Part shown: one piece after another, positions 12,480 through 23,195 of the stretch
Layout: every line of letters starts with the position of its first letter
Numbering within the stretch: position 1 is the first letter of the stretch
Assembly (NCBI GenBank): GCA_021018815.1
Contig: JAITYX010000178.1
Coordinates: 17,539-81,538 of the forward strand
Origin: Talinum fruticosum
Lineage: Eukaryota; Streptophyta; Magnoliopsida; Caryophyllales; Talinaceae
Length of the DNA stretch: 64,000 nt
Reading direction: 5' to 3'
Position numbers and translations under genes: made by a program
Notes under the pieces: generated by a model
Databases searched by the model: none
What the model was told of the DNA's origin: nothing
The model's input: the letters and a program-made list of their open reading frames with translations, nothing else

Positions 12480-13320
12480 CGATTTATACACATGATCAAT
12501 GATGACATACTCATATTTGGGAGCCTAATCTTTGTACAACTCCTTAAATATCGGTGAATGTTAAATGATTTAAAGTTATTTAGACTTGCTCGTATCCAAA
12601 AGAAGACATGCCATATCTAAAGATCATAGGATGTGATTGTTTCGAGAATCATAGTTAGGACCCTATAAAGTCTTTTAACAAATGATGCTTTCTAAGTCGT
12701 TTGACAATTCTTCCATAGATAATACATACTATTGATGTATTCTTATATACCAACAAAATAAATGGCATCCGTCGCTACCAATATACGATCAATATCTGCT
12801 TCAAATTGTTTTCTTAGATACTCTTCCCTGGTTGTTACAATGATGCCTTTAAAAAATAATTTCAAGCGCTATAGTGATGTGCTTCACCAATCTTCAAGCA
12901 TTTATTGATACAATTAGTAGATATACCATAAGCTAGCATCTTCAGGGTTTCGGTGCACTTTGTCGGCAGCGGCAACCCTCCCTCTTAGTTGCATCATACC
13001 TAATCCAAAAGTACTCTATTTCTAATAGCCTCAATTATTCGGATGAATAAGGGATTCATAGTCTAAGCCTTCGACGAAAATGATCTGATTACTTGTAATC
13101 TTCTATGATGTAAATCTTTCTAAAAGCGAGCAAAAGCTTCTTCTTGATTTCTCATAGTAAATTGTTGTTTTCTTTGAGGTTTCGACAATGATGAAGCTCT
13201 CCTTCCCCACGTAACTTTCCTAGCTTTACATATAATAACATTTCTTAATCATTGAGATATGCTTTCAAAATGGGCATATTGCCATCAAATTCGTTTAATA
13301 TGAAGCTCAATTCGTCTAAT
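12480..13320 (-). pseudogene. PIF/Harbinger transposase relic (plant transposase, ALP1/HARBI-like)
   Basis: Translated on the minus strand, this stretch gives scattered matches to the plant Harbinger transposase: NPLFIRIIEAI, then KCTETLKMLAYGIS, CINKCLKIGEAHHYSA, SIGSDGCH-like and, near 12560, HAFF...SLN. These correspond in order to the PLFxRIV, KCTAALRMLAYG, LKIGESTA, GSIDCMHW and HAFFGxPGSxND blocks of the DDE transposase. Stops and frame changes are frequent, so it is long dead. No terminal repeats were located, so the element limits are unknown. Confidence 0.6.
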
Positions 13321-13441
13321 GAGGTGGATGAGGACGAGGAAAAAGGAGGATGGATTTTCCATTGCCAACCATTTGTGTATACATAATCCTAGTTATGAAA
13401 TCTATTATAGAGAGGGTGTTGAGTTGTTTGCCCCTAGTAGT

Positions 13442-13860
13442 CACTACAAAAACATCAACATTTACAATGACAAATCTAATTGTAAAAGCTACAAAAAAAT
13501 TAACATTTACAATGAGAAATCTAATTGTAAAAGCTTCCAAAATTGGCCGTAAAAGCCTTAGACGATGAAATTTCCGCACAGTAACCACTCATTGTAAAAG
13601 AGTTGGTCGTGAATTATTGGACTGAATTTACAATCGGACTGCATGGCTCATTACAGAAGTTATCTTTTACGATGAGATGTATTTCTTATCGTCTATATGA
13701 TGCTTTTTGCAAAGAGATTTGCATCTTGTTGTCTTTATTTTGGTTATTTACAATGAGACTTTTATTCGTATACTCTTTGGTCTTCATGTGTCGTGGCCTT
13801 TCTTTTGATCATTACCACCAAATTTTCTTGTTGTAATTGTAAATATTTTTCTCAAGTCAC
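13442..13860 (+). mobile_element. CACTA-type transposon terminus with subterminal repeats
   Basis: The sequence starts CACTACAAAAACATCAAC and is followed by repeated TTTACAATGAGA and TTGTAAAAGC words in both orientations over about 400 bases, the usual design of CACTA subterminal regions that bind the transposase. The matching right end was not found, so this may be a truncated element. Frames at 13319-13588 over it are chance. Confidence 0.45.
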
Positions 13861-14263
13861 CTTCCTCACCATTATTTGTGATAGTTACAAATCGAATTTA
13901 CAAATATGATAAGTTACATAAATTTTTACGACACCAATACCGTAGCTAGATGAACTCAAATAAGAATAAAATCCAACACTGCTTTCATATACATAAGTAT
14001 ATATAAATTGAGATGCCCAAAATATAGGTGCAATACATTAATTGTTTGTTTAGTAATCAAAATGCAAATAAAATTGATTACTTGTCATCCAAACACTAAT
14101 CCTGCATATAATTGTCATGTGTTACATAACACTACTTTGAGCTAAAATGAACTGTATGCCAAAACATGTCCACATATTGATCATGTATACGAAATATGAC
14201 CATGACAATCTTCTAATCCCAAAAGGAGTATGTATCTAAAAATACTTTTATGTACCTACCAAA
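13861..14263. other. AT-rich stretch with no recognisable feature
   Basis: No conserved protein, RNA gene or repeat was recognised. The final CAAA (14260-14263) is the left target duplication of the next element. Confidence 0.5.
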
Positions 14264-14697
14264 TGTCACGAGACGATAATTTACTCGAACTGGATTCCCG
14301 TGGGCACTAGCAAACTAGACCCGAGAACCTTCTAAAGCTTACTAGTAAAGCCTCGAGAGTGCTTGACTTACACTCGAGAAAGTTAAATAAACAAAGGACA
14401 CTTAAGAAAGAGAGAGTTTGGGAGAATGTTTTGTGTATTGAACTCTTGAAATGAATTATTAAATCTCTCTTGGATGATTTACAAATGAACCCCTTGGGGG
14501 TATTAGTACTTGTCCACCTCCTTGATAGACGGTGGAGATATATTTAATCTCACGGCCTAGATCTATCCTCAAGAACCCTCTTCACTAATATCTAAGTTTC
14601 CATACAATAATAGAACATTATAGAAAATTATAGAGTATCGTGGAATAGCGAAGAGAAATCTAGAAAATTCCGGAATGTTCCAAAGCGACCCGTGACA
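14264..14697 (-). repeat. 3' LTR of the TR-GAG-like element
   Basis: It matches 15550-15984 over its length. On the interior side TTCTCCCCCACCT (14698-14710) is the polypurine tract read from the other strand. Confidence 0.8.
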
Positions 14698-14710
14698 TTC
14701 TCCCCCACCT

Positions 14711-15535
14711 AACCCGGCGACGAGGGCGTTGTCGCCTTCTTACCCTCTAACACTTGTCTAATATCGAGAAGACTTATGGACTTGAGCTTCACCACTAGTC
14801 TCTCGTCTTTCATGATAAGAGCACACAACATCGGACACTTGAAGACCCGATGACTTCGTTGCATAGAAAGCAACGATATCTTCCTTTTTCCCTTGTGTGC
14901 ATAAGTCTTTTCTTTTTCAAGGTCTTGTCCCGTTCTCCCCCACCTTTTTATCCTTTTTGACGACCCGAGAGCGATGTCCTCGAAAAATAGAGAAGTGTCG
15001 CTTACCTTTTACGAGTCCTCAATGCCTATCGCTCCAAAATAAGCCTCGGGTCCCTATATAAAGTTGTTGAACTCCTCTCGCATTCCTATTTTCGTTGAAG
15101 TTCGGAGGCTAGGGTGCCATATGAACCAACTCACTCGTTGGCCATCAGCGGTCGAGCACAACCTAAGTTGCGCTTTAAACTCCTCCATTTGCTTCTCCAT
15201 TTACTCCCGTTGCTCATGAATAGCGGCCTTGAGTTCTCTCGACTTCTCCGTCTTTGGCTTCCAACGTGGCCTTAAGGTCCGCCACCTCCTTGGTGATGTC
15301 CGTTGCTACCGCATTCAAGGCACCCCGCATCTCCACCTTGAGCTCCTAGTCTTCATCCTCCGACTCGAGCTCAAGGTGTCGACTTCTTCCCTTAAGCGAA
15401 GCAAGGAGGAAGGAGGGTGTGTTGCCGAGCAACTCTTTCGTCCAGATGCGGCAGCCGCCTCTCGGACTTCTCGCGACCCATCTTGCCACCTTGTTGGCTT
15501 CTTTCGATGATGCTCAACATTATTATCCAAACTTT
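14711..15535 (-). pseudogene. Gag-like remnant in the TR-GAG-like element
   Basis: On the minus strand the interior gives a heptad-rich segment near 15400-15250 (LKATLEA-type repeats), which suggests a coiled coil. Nearer the 3' LTR, around 14880, it gives CFLCN followed out of frame by RVFKCP, which together resemble a CCHC knuckle. This layout matches what is known of TR-GAG elements, which keep a gag and nothing else. Several stops and frameshifts are present. The plus-strand frames here are shadows. Confidence 0.5.
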
Positions 15536-15548
15536 GGCTCGATACCAA
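15536..15548 (-). promoter_or_regulatory. Primer-binding site of the TR-GAG-like element
   Basis: The minus strand reads TTGGTATCGAGCC directly after the 5' LTR (one G between). Compared with the initiator tRNA complement TGGTATCAGAGC, one A is missing. Confidence 0.7.
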
Positions 15549-15549
15549 C

Positions 15550-15984
15550 CGTCACGAGACGATAATTTACTCGAACCGGAATCCCGTGTGGCGCTGGAAA
15601 ACTAGACTCGAGAACCTTATAAAGCTTGCTAGTAAGCCTCGAGAGTGCTTGACTTAGGCTTGAGAAAGCTAAGTAATCAAAGTACACTTTTAGAGAGAGA
15701 AAGTTTGAGAGAATGTTTTGTGTATTGAACTCTTGGAATGGATGATTAGATCTCTCTTGGATGATTTACAAATGAACCCCTTGGGAATATTTATACTTGT
15801 CCACTTCCTCAATGGACGATGGAGATTTATTTAATCATACGGCCTAGATCTATCCTCTAGAACCTTCTTCACTAATATCTAAGTTTCCATACAATTATAA
15901 AACATTATAGAAAATTATGGAGTATTAGGGAATAGTGGAGAGAAATTTAGAAAATTTTGGAATGTTCCGAGGCGGCCCGTGACA
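15550..15984 (-). repeat. 5' LTR of the TR-GAG-like element
   Basis: It is the direct repeat of 14264-14697, with a few substitutions and small indels. Confidence 0.8.
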
Positions 15985-16206
15985 CAAAGTAGAAGCAAAA
16001 TTCTATACAAAGAAATCATATTGAATGGATATTCATAAAATAAACATTAAACACAAAAATGATCAACCAATTAAAGTTTAAAAGCACAAAACTAATACAA
16101 GCATCCAGTTGACAAATTTCAATTGATCTTAGGTTACACATGAACAAAGATCGGATGTCTTCTTGAAACATTTACTTATCTCCTCATCACCCTTGTTTTC
16201 CATCAC

Positions 16207-16320
16207 CTACTCCTTGCAATCATAAAAGTATAGAAGCATAGCAACACACTTCACCAAATTCCCCAAGCAAAACAACCCAATAACAATGGCAGTGACACAA
16301 ACTCCTCCAAAACTTAAATA
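16207..16320 (-). CDS. Possible last exon of an unidentified minus-strand gene
   Basis: On the minus strand this gives an open segment, GGVCVTAIVIGLFCLGNLVK and on to a stop at 16207-16209, hydrophobic enough to be a membrane helix. It is preceded by possible AG acceptors after a T-rich tract and by an in-frame stop, so it would need splicing. It could be the C-terminus of the gene whose first exon is at 17754-18006. I recognise no family, and the link between the two is inference from orientation and spacing. Confidence 0.22.
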   Translation of the reverse strand, partial: YLSFGGVCVTAIVIGLFCLGNLVKCVAMLLYFYDCKE

Positions 16321-17753
16321 TCATAACTCAAAAAACAGAGAAGGTAGCCTTAGAAAATCACAAAACGTGAAGAAAACAAGCATCAATTGAAAACAACCCA
16401 AATGCCCCGATTCCAGCTTTCCTTTTCCAATATGGAAGATCGGGACAAATTTACTCAGTGCTAATCAAATATCCAAGTTCAACGCGTCAACCTTTGCTTT
16501 TACTCAACAACCCCTCCGCGGGAAGAAGGGAAAAAGATAGGTATTTGATTACGGAGGCTTGTGCTGGAACACAAAGACTACCACAAGCTTAGATACAATA
16601 ACATAGGAGATTAATTCAGGCAAAGATGCACAAGATCCATAAAACCTTACTTATTTGTGATACAATGACAATACATACAACCACAGGTTGGTTCAAGAAA
16701 GGATGAGGTTTCTAGCCTGGTAGAGCAAGAAGTATAATGAGTGGATGCAATTTCGCAATGAAAATCATATTGGAGCTTGAGACTAAGGAGTAAGCTTTCT
16801 AAAAGGTGATTTCCTATCTTTGAGTATAAAGTGAAAGCTGTATGTAAACCCTTGCAGGGATAGTTCAATGGAATGAAAATATAATTTGCCATGGTGCAAA
16901 AAAGAAAAAGAAAAAAGGAGTTTGATAAAATCTAAAGGCAGCTATGAGATGGAGCATCCAACAAATTAAACCAAGATAAAAATGGTCATATACATCCACA
17001 ATCCCAATCAACTGAAGGTATTTAACATAGTGTATCATGAAATCTAGTGTCTCTAAATAGCTTAATCCTGAAACTAGAGTTGGTGCCTTTTGATAGAATG
17101 ACATAGAGATACCATAAACCAAATGGGAAGAAGTCAGGACATTAAGTTTTGGCACTTTAAAGATATGAGCATAAGCCTCTCCTCTCCTACTATGGGAGAT
17201 ATCAAATGAGTGTGACCAACTCTATAAGGAATCATATGCAAAGAGCCCATTAGGTATGATGATTACAAGCAATTGACAAAAAAGGGAAGTAATAAACAAA
17301 ACTGGACTTATCATCTCTCAAGGATAACATTACTCAGCCATTGCATTATGCAAGTTTCAAGATTTGTCATCCAACACATAACCCAAATAAGGCTAAATTA
17401 CAGCAATATCATAGTTCGAAAGTCCAAATTCACAAAAAGATAAAAGTTACAAGAAAAAATTCAAGACGCACAAAGAATTAACCCTAGAAAACCAAAACGC
17501 AAACGAACATTAGGATCCTTCAATTAAGGACATGCTAAATACTAAAGGGCCACCAAGAAACTAGCAAACTGGAGTAAATAAAATTTTCATTATAGAACAC
17601 TTATCGTCCTAACAAGATTGGTGTAATCTCCACCAAACACAACTCTGGCAAAACGTTTCCCAAAAGCCCCAGCCACCAGCCACCTTATGAGCACATTAGC
17701 TTAGCTATGCAAAGACCTTAGATAAACAAATTGCCAAGAAGGGGTTAACTTAC
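16321..17753 (-). other. Probable intronic or non-coding DNA between two candidate exons
   Basis: Short minus-strand frames at 16647-16892 and 16865-17155 look like intron or UTR sequence with poly-T runs and no domain. No transposon ends or RNA genes were seen. Confidence 0.3.
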
Positions 17754-18006
17754 AGACTAAATAGAAAATTGCTGTAGAAACCGAAACCTTAGATCCCGCA
17801 AAGCCATTAATTTCGGAAGTAATTAGTCGTCGACAACGGATCTTAAGAAATCTAGGCTGCGCCGAAAACCATGCCGAAACCCAGTAAATTGAATTTGGGG
17901 TTTCGAGTGGGGGAGCAGAAATTAGGGTTTGGACGGAAACGGAGACTGGGGTGGCATTTGTGACGGAAGCAGTGGTATTGCTGGTGGGGAGAGAGAGTGA
18001 GGGCAT
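17754..18006 (-). CDS. Possible first exon of an unidentified gene
   Basis: On the minus strand an ATG at 18006 opens a Ser/Thr-rich N-terminus (MPSLSLPTSNTTASVTN) that could be an organelle-targeting peptide. It continues to FAGSKVSVSTAIFYL and stops at a good donor, CT|GTAAGT, with the last exon base at 17754. The 300 bases before the ATG are CT-rich on this strand, like a plant 5' leader. No family is recognised. The exon phase (253 bases) would need a later exon, possibly 16207-16320. Confidence 0.35.
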
Positions 18007-19884
18007 GATGGAGGCTGTGGAATTGAAGGATTTGGAAGGAAATCGAAGGGAGAGGAGTGATATGGTTTAGGATTGGATAGAGGCGAAGTGCAATTTATGG
18101 TTTTGGTGGAAGTCTCGGGTGGAAATGGATGGCGGTGACAGGGGTTGTGGTAACGACGGTGCCAATAGAGAGAGAAAGTGATGGAGGGACATGAGGGTGG
18201 AGTGGAGGACTGGAAGTTGTGGGAGGATTTAGAGGGAAAGGGACGAGCGAAGGATGAGGAGTAAGAGAGAGTTCACGAGTGAGAGAGTTGAGAGTTAAAC
18301 CCGGGGGATTGTATTTCGCGACGAGGCTTGGTTACATTAACTACGAGCTTGGCCTCTTGTGGTAAGTATTATGTATTAGTTTAACAGAACAACGTCCGGT
18401 CATAATATATAATCATAAATAAATAAAAAATTTAGCGAGTGATTAGAATTTGAAGGGGGGGAACGAGGGTAAATAAGGTGAAGGATAAGGGTAGATTGGA
18501 GGCAGGGAGTTGGGGAAATAAGGTTTTTTATTTTGATTTATTAACTTATTTAGTAGTTGATTTCAATTTTAGAATATCGTTCAAATTTATCACAATGGTC
18601 AAGTCACCATTATTGCTGGTAATAATTTTCGATTAAAATGTGATAAGAATATACAGCTCAATACCAATGACGTTTACTTATATCAATATCAAAATTCATA
18701 TTTTAAAAATAAAGTTTAAACGTGTCAACATATTCACAATGTAATAGACAACAAATATCACAATTTTTTTTTTTTTATTCACTGAAGTTAAATGTTTGGG
18801 GAGCTTAATGGAGGCATATATGCATAAGATTCTATATTACAGTGCAATAATAACTCATCATAATGATGCTACCAAAATGAGCATGGGCCAAGTTATAGAT
18901 GAATTAAAGTAGTCCACACATGCCCTCCATTAGCAAAACTCAAAAGAAAACTTTACAACTGTTACACAATATAATACACATCTCTATCCACAGTGAGTAA
19001 TGGTTGCTAAAGTCAATGAAATACTATGCAAACACAGGCACAAAGGAAAATATAAAGTGTGAATCCTGGATTTATACTATTTGGGAAATTGGGCATATAC
19101 AGTTCCCAAAGAAAAGGAATGTAGATATATTTGGACTTTCGGGTAGATTTGGTTCATCTAGTGCTATTATTTTTTCAACATTCTCTACCGCTAAAAGACG
19201 GCCTTCACTTGACAATTAAGTTTTCTCTCTCTCCTAATTCCACTAGTGTCTGTCAAATATCTGTCGTATCTTTAAAAACTTATATTATTCGATTTTCAAG
19301 TTTTTGTATTGGAGGGGAAACCTTTTTCTTTTTATTCACTACTCACGCATAGTCAAGTTAGCCACTCTAGTGAGCGGGCCAGCTGAAATTATTAGATGCA
19401 CGTAGAATACGGGCCACATTATCATTAGTTTATCAGTTTGAACTTGTAATAAAGACAGAGTAAACATCTAGAGCTTTTCAGTTTAATGCATTGGTAATTT
19501 GGGATAATCTGATCATCTTAAATCAAATCCTGGTTTAGATGATAAATTAATTATTATAGGGTAGTGCACCAAGCTTTTGAACTAGGTGAAGTTGTTATTA
19601 TACCTTGCTAGTCATTTTAGTCGGATTTTTTTTTTTTTTTTGGTCTAATAATTGAATATGCATATATTTTTTAGTATATAAAAGTTAGATAAAATGACCA
19701 AAATAAAATAATCTCTCACATCAACCACCCTTTGATGATTACATTTGTACACCAAATACTTTAGATAATATTTTTAGACTCCTAAAAGTTGATTAAGTAA
19801 TTTTCAAACTCCTAAAATCAAATAGCTTAGCCATATTAGTCGATTTAATTAACAGCCTTTTACAGGAATTTAAGAGGAGCCTAA
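18007..19884. other. Intergenic AT-rich DNA
   Basis: Positions 18007-18300 look like the 5' leader and promoter of the minus-strand candidate gene. The rest has poly-T tracts and no protein, RNA or repeat I can recognise. Confidence 0.4.
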
Positions 19885-19892
19885 CTCGCATA

Positions 19893-20535
19893 TAGGGATG
19901 GCAATGGGTCGAGTATAGGTCGGGTCCTACTGGACCCAAACCCATTTAACATTTTTGGACTTGGACCTAGACCCGACCCGGACTCGGCGGGTCCGTAAAA
20001 TCTGGACCCGAGACTCGGACCCGGCGAGTCGACGGGTCTTAAACGGTCCGGTGTATTTTTATCATAAATGAGTTTAAAAATCAATATTTTGTGCCTTGTT
20101 TAATATTATTATAAATTTCCAAACAATTTGTTGTATATAACCTCTTTAATATCACACTAACCTATCTATCAACCAACCTATTATACAAACCAAATACTTA
20201 ATTCATACAAACCAAATACACCAATATATTAAACACAAAGTCCATCAAAATTTAACACAACAAAGTCCAAAGTCCATCAAAGCTTAACTACAAAAAAACC
20301 ATCAAAGTTTAACACAAATTTTTTTAAAAAAATAAAATTAATGTTCAAATCTTAAATGGGTCTCGGATCGGATTTGGGTGTTCATTTTTGAGACCCGGAC
20401 CCCGGACACGAGACAGTTAGACCCGGACCCAACCCGACCCGAACCCACCGGGTGCAAATTTATTGGACCCACACCCGATTAAATGGGTCGGGTCCGACGG
20501 ATTTGGGTCGGGTCCAATATTCACTGTCATCCCTA
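19893..20535. mobile_element. hAT-like non-autonomous transposon (643 bp)
   Basis: It starts TAGGGATGGCAATGGGTCG and ends in the inverted form, TGTCATCCCTA. It is flanked by a perfect 8-bp duplication CTCGCATA (19885-19892 and 20536-20543). Subterminal regions are full of GGGTCGGGT and ACCCGACCC words. An 8-bp duplication and a TAGGGATG-type inverted repeat are hAT features. It has no transposase and is mobilised in trans. The minus-strand frame at 19881-20084 is repeat-derived. Confidence 0.85.
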
Positions 20536-20543
20536 CTCGCATA

Positions 20544-21164
20544 TCATATATTACAAAAAAATAGGTATAATTAATTAGTATCTATATTATATTACGTTAT
20601 GTTAAGAACACACTGAAATTAACTTTATTCAACATTATAAAAGCATATCTAGATATCCAATTATGAGTTAATTTAAGTTAAATAATTTAAAATTTTTCTA
20701 ATCTTCATTTGCGTGATAAACTAACAAAAAAATACCTTAATATGCAAAACCTAATTCACAAACTATCCTACAGTTAATGAGAATAAATATATTTTAATAA
20801 AAGGTGTTTAAGTATATGATTCGTTAATTACTCCATTTAAGTAAGATTTATGTTGGAATCTTATTTGTAAATTTTTTATATGAAAGCCACATATTTGTTG
20901 TGTAAGAGTTAATAATATGAAACTGATCTTGACTAACGGAGTTCCGAAGACTCATACAAGAAAATAGCCATAATTAGCGTGCACGGACGTATAATAATAG
21001 ATTTATGAAATACAAATGATAATTTTTTTGGACAAGGAAAGAGGTGCACCGAAAAGCACACAGCAAGATCATGATGAAGATGAGGAAAAAACCGTCCCGC
21101 CTTTGATTAGACCCCTCAACAACACACGCATACATTTTACCCACACGCTCAATTCCCATCTCTA
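20544..21164. other. Upstream region of WOX4, no clear motif
   Basis: This is AT-rich DNA before the CT-rich leader. No convincing TATA box or other control element could be chosen by eye. Confidence 0.4.
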
Positions 21165-21509
21165 CTCCTCTCTCTCTCACTCTCTCTCTTGCTCTCTCTC
21201 ACTCTCTCTCTATCATTTTTTAACTTTAGCCAATTTCCCTCCCCCTTTTTCCCCATCTTTTTAGTATTGAAATCATAAGTCAACCTCACCTCATCATTTG
21301 GTCTTGGTTGTTCCGAGCACCCACCTCATTTCCCACTTTCTTTCTTTCTTTTCACTTTATTCATCTCTCGTTCATTTCATTCCCTAACTTTTTTTGGCTA
21401 TGTCCACATAGTCTCTCTCTATAATTAGCACGGCTCTAACGCATAGGGTTCTCTCTATCCTCCTCATCATCGATAACTCGCTCTCTCCTGCATTATTCCC
21501 TCCCTCCTC
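21165..21509 (+). promoter_or_regulatory. CT-rich probable 5' leader of WOX4
   Basis: Long runs of CTCTCT (about 21168-21222) and later pyrimidine-rich blocks precede the ATG at 21510. Such CT microsatellites are common in plant 5' UTRs. The transcription start cannot be fixed from the sequence. Confidence 0.45.
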
Positions 21510-23195
21510 ATGGGAAGCAGCAGTGGCATGAAGGTGCACCCCTTTGCACGTGGCTTCTGGGATCATCATCATCATCATCATCATCCTCATCACCATCAGA
21601 CCACACACGAGCCCCCTCCACCACCACCCTCTCCCTCGGGTGCAAACGCCTCCGCCCTCTTGCCCCCAAGCTGGCTTCCAGAAACGACTCCGATCATGGC
21701 AGCAGTGCCACTTTTGATCTGAAGAGCTTCATCCGCCCCGAAAACGGCCCTCGCAAGCTCGTTTCCTCCTCTGATAATCATCAGAAGAAGGATTCCACCC
21801 CTCACCAGGTTAGTTTCATTTTCGTGCTAGAACTTCAGTCACACCATGCAAATAAAATTAAGTGCTCGAGAATATCAATATATATAATTCCATTACTCCA
21901 ATTTCTTTCAATCCTTTTCTTGTTTTCATTTTTTTGAGGTCACGGAAGCCTAAAAATATAATGGGAAAGCGGAACCAAATGAATAGGATGTAACGAACAA
22001 AGTAAAACAACGTATGACTGTGTCTGATCTTCAATGACATAGAATTGTTCATTGATTGATTATTTCAAATGCTTTGCCGAGTTCAATAATATATGCAGAA
22101 ACAACATCGTACCAAGGAGTATCTAATGACAACAGAAATTGGATGGTCAATGTCCATATCACGAACGAATATGCTTATTAAGTACATACATTTTCGCCAC
22201 CTTATTTAATAGTTCTTATTTATAAATGTCCAAACCGAAACAATCAATTGAATGTCTTGACTATAGAATTGAAGAATGGGTTGAAAATTAATTGCAGGTG
22301 GAAACACACCCAGGAGGGACTAGATGGAACCCTACGCAAGAGCAGATAGGGATCTTAGAGATGTTGTACAGAGGAGGGATGCGGACTCCGAATGCTCAAC
22401 AGATAGAGCAAATTACGGAGCAGTTGGCCAAGTACGGGAAGATAGAAGGGAAGAACGTCTTCTACTGGTTCCAAAACCATAAAGCTCGCGAGAGGCAAAA
22501 GCAGAAGCGCTGCATCCTCGGACTCAGTCATATCCCCAGGACGCCGCCTCCTGCTACTTCTGTCAACACTTCCATAACCTTAACTTTGGACACTAGGGTA
22601 TGTCTATATATATATAATCGTCTCATTTGGTTCAAAAACTAACAGGGCAGATGATACTTAATTCTTCACTCATTGTGGGTAATCAATTGGTGATTCCAGA
22701 AAATTTATAGATGATCAAATAAAATATGGACAATTTTATTAGATTTAAAATGGGTAACACAATTCTTAAATATTTTCAAAACATAGAATGAAAAGTGTAT
22801 TTTCACTATCCCATCCCTAAAGTAGGGTATCCAATCAACAGGGCAGATGGCACATAACAACCTTCCAAACATACAAAACTACAATGATCTAGTACCACAA
22901 AATCAATAGCATTTTATACAAATAGTCTAGATCAAAATGTTACATGAACAACGTGACTTTGTGTGGCTATATTGAGCGTTATTTTTGTTATGTGTTAACG
23001 AAAATCTAATATTTTGGTGAGAAGATAAATAAAAGCCTTTCAAATTCGTTGTAGGTGGAAAAGGACATAAAGCAGGAAGAAAGTCCATACAAGAAGTGCA
23101 GGAGCTGGACTTTTGAGTGCTCAGAAGAGAACAATTTAAGAGACGAAGGAGATAAAACTCTAGAGCTCTTCCCACTGCGCCCCGAAGGAAGATGA
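21510..23195 (+). CDS. WOX4: WUSCHEL-related homeobox protein, WOX4 type (three exons, apparent frameshift in exon 1)
   Basis: Exons are 21510-21808, 22298-22597 and 23055-23195, with GT-AG introns at codon boundaries. Exon 1 encodes [17 protein letters not shown], a His-rich run and, one frame over, [13 protein letters not shown] and [10 protein letters not shown], all hallmarks of WOX4. Exon 2 carries the whole homeodomain (about 65 residues, ending [19 protein letters not shown]). Exon 3 ends in the WUS box TLELFPL and PEGR, then TGA. In Arabidopsis WOX4 is a nuclear transcription factor that drives procambium and cambium cell division downstream of TDIF-PXY signalling. As printed, exon 1 is 299 bases long. 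The ATG frame stops at 21720-21722, and the conserved part lies in the frame that needs one more base, most simply a sixth C at 21612-21616. With that base the protein would have about 246 residues, close to the family norm. Homeodomain and C-terminus show no damage, so an assembly error is as likely as a real mutation. Confidence 0.93.
21561..21599 (+). repeat. CAT/CAC trinucleotide repeat coding for poly-His in WOX4 exon 1
   Basis: GAT(CAT)n followed by CCTCATCACCATCAG gives a run of ten His with one Pro. It lies between the conserved [11 protein letters not shown] and CKRLRP blocks, where the family is variable. Changes in units of three keep the frame, so the repeat itself does not explain the frameshift. 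Confidence 0.85.
21809..22297 (+). other. WOX4 intron 1
   Basis: It is 489 bases, starts GTTAGT and ends TTGCAG. It separates the codon for Gln from the [12 protein letters not shown] start of exon 2. Nothing else is recognised inside. Confidence 0.85.
22598..23054 (+). other. WOX4 intron 2
   Basis: It is 457 bases, starts GTATGT and ends TTGTAG. The codons for LDTR before it and VEKD after it join in phase, as in other WOX4 genes. Confidence 0.85.

Larger units (their letters stand above)
14264..15984 (-). mobile_element. Small non-autonomous LTR retrotransposon (TR-GAG/TRIM-like)
   Basis: Direct repeats of about 434 bases (14264-14697 and 15550-15984) flank an 852-base interior. LTRs run TGTCACGAGACG to CCCGTGACA, with the right copy's first TG changed to CG. 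A 4-bp CAAA duplication flanks the element (14260-14263 and 15985-15988). The primer-binding site beside the right LTR and the polypurine tract beside the left one show minus orientation. The interior holds only gag-like remnants and no pol, so it depends on enzymes from elsewhere. Confidence 0.8.

Noticed and set aside
21384..21805. Minus-strand frames with poly-Met and Gly-rich stretches over WOX4 exon 1
   Set aside because: They are antisense shadows of the CAT and CCA repeats in the WOX4 coding sequence.
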